Part shown: positions 63,874 through 64,000 of the stretch, piece after piece
How the letters are laid out: each line of letters opens with the position of its first letter
Position numbering within the stretch: the first letter of the stretch is position 1
Origin: Leeuwenhoekiella nanhaiensis
Lineage (GTDB): Bacteria; Bacteroidota; Bacteroidia; Flavobacteriales; Flavobacteriaceae
NCBI RefSeq assembly: GCF_002744755.1
Contig: NZ_KZ319287.1
Location: 372,001 to 436,000 of the forward strand
DNA length: 64,000 nucleotides
Reading direction: 5' to 3'
Translations under genes and position numbers: made by a program
Notes under the pieces: generated by a model
The model's database searches: none
The model's input: the letters and a program-made list of their open reading frames with translations, nothing else
What the model was told of the DNA's origin: nothing

Positions 63874-64000
63874 ATGAAAAACCTTTTTTTTATTTTTTTT
63901 ATCACAGTGTTGAATTTTGAAAGCTATGCTCAGAAGTTTGATAATATTGCCGAAACGCCACCTATGGGTTGGAATAGTTGGAATAAATTTGCTTGTAATA
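63874..64000 (+). CDS. GH27 alpha-galactosidase, 5' part only
   Basis: The ATG at 63874 opens a frame that runs off the window after 42 codons. A signal peptide (MKNLFFIFFITVLNFESYAQ) is followed by FDNIAETPPMGWNSWNKFAC, the PPMGWNSWN start that defines GH27 alpha-galactosidases. It would remove alpha-1,6-galactose branches from galactomannan or galactoglucomannan. The catalytic Asp residues lie beyond the edge. It confirms that the mannan PUL continues past the window. Confidence 0.85.
   Translation, partial: MKNLFFIFFITVLNFESYAQKFDNIAETPPMGWNSWNKFACN

Noticed and set aside
1-64000. CRISPR arrays, rRNA, tRNA or a replication origin
   Set aside because: No regularly spaced direct repeats, cloverleaf-like sequence, rRNA-like stretch or DnaA-box cluster was seen on reading both strands.

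Overview
The window reads as chromosomal DNA of a marine-type Flavobacteriaceae (Bacteroidota). It is AT-rich, lacks Shine-Dalgarno-led starts, and carries three SusC/SusD pairs, many lipoproteins whose lipobox Cys is followed by acidic residues (Bacteroidota surface-export style), a hybrid two-component system and a SusR-like regulator. No rRNA, tRNA or CRISPR was seen. All family calls come from reading motifs, not from searches.

Layout. (1) 1-5941, accessory region: a partial membrane protein, a frameshifted small gene, an XRE regulator divergent from a HEPN-domain protein, a 0.7 kb gene-free stretch with three imperfect palindromes, an AbiC-like putative abortive-infection membrane protein and an intact IS3-family element. 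(2) 5979-19304, alpha-glucan (starch/maltodextrin) PUL: SusR-like regulator, SusC, SusD, SusE, two GH13 enzymes and a GH31 alpha-glucosidase, closed by a strong terminator. (3) 19382-20775, SufR-like Fe-S type regulator divergent from a Mn-type superoxide dismutase. (4) 20781-25820, a rearranged zone: a decayed outer-membrane barrel gene, the last 69 codons of an SDR gene, and a 1341-codon ORF that fuses a C39-peptidase ABC exporter in frame to a catalase lacking its N-terminus. (5) 26206-42777, beta-1,4-galactan PUL: clan GH-A enzyme (GH147-like), HTCS sensor-regulator, SusC, SusD, SusE/F-like binding protein, GH53 endo-galactanase and GH2 beta-galactosidase. (6) 42957-64000 (runs off the end), acetylated galactoglucomannan PUL: two acetylesterases, GH3, GH5_7, GH26, cellobiose/mannobiose 2-epimerase, GH130, SSS symporter, a second GH26, AraC regulator, GH5_2, SusC, SusD, TIG-type glycan-binding protein and the start of a GH27 alpha-galactosidase.

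How the genes work together. Each PUL pairs outer-membrane capture and import (SusCD plus surface lipoproteins) with depolymerases and its own regulator class: SusR-like for alpha-glucan, HTCS for galactan, AraC for mannan. The mannan locus predicts a complete route. Esterases strip acetyl groups, GH26/GH5_7/GH5_2 cut the backbone, GH27 removes galactose and GH3 removes beta-glucosyl ends. The symporter imports disaccharides, the epimerase turns mannobiose into mannosyl-glucose, and GH130 phosphorolyses that to mannose-1-phosphate and glucose.

Most worth checking: the exporter-catalase chimera and the two recombination joints around it; the IS3 copy sitting 37 bp upstream of the SusR-like start; a pair of motifs shared by the alpha-glucan and galactan susC upstream regions; a 17-bp site repeated in both control regions of the mannan PUL; and an inverted repeat overlapping the sod promoter.
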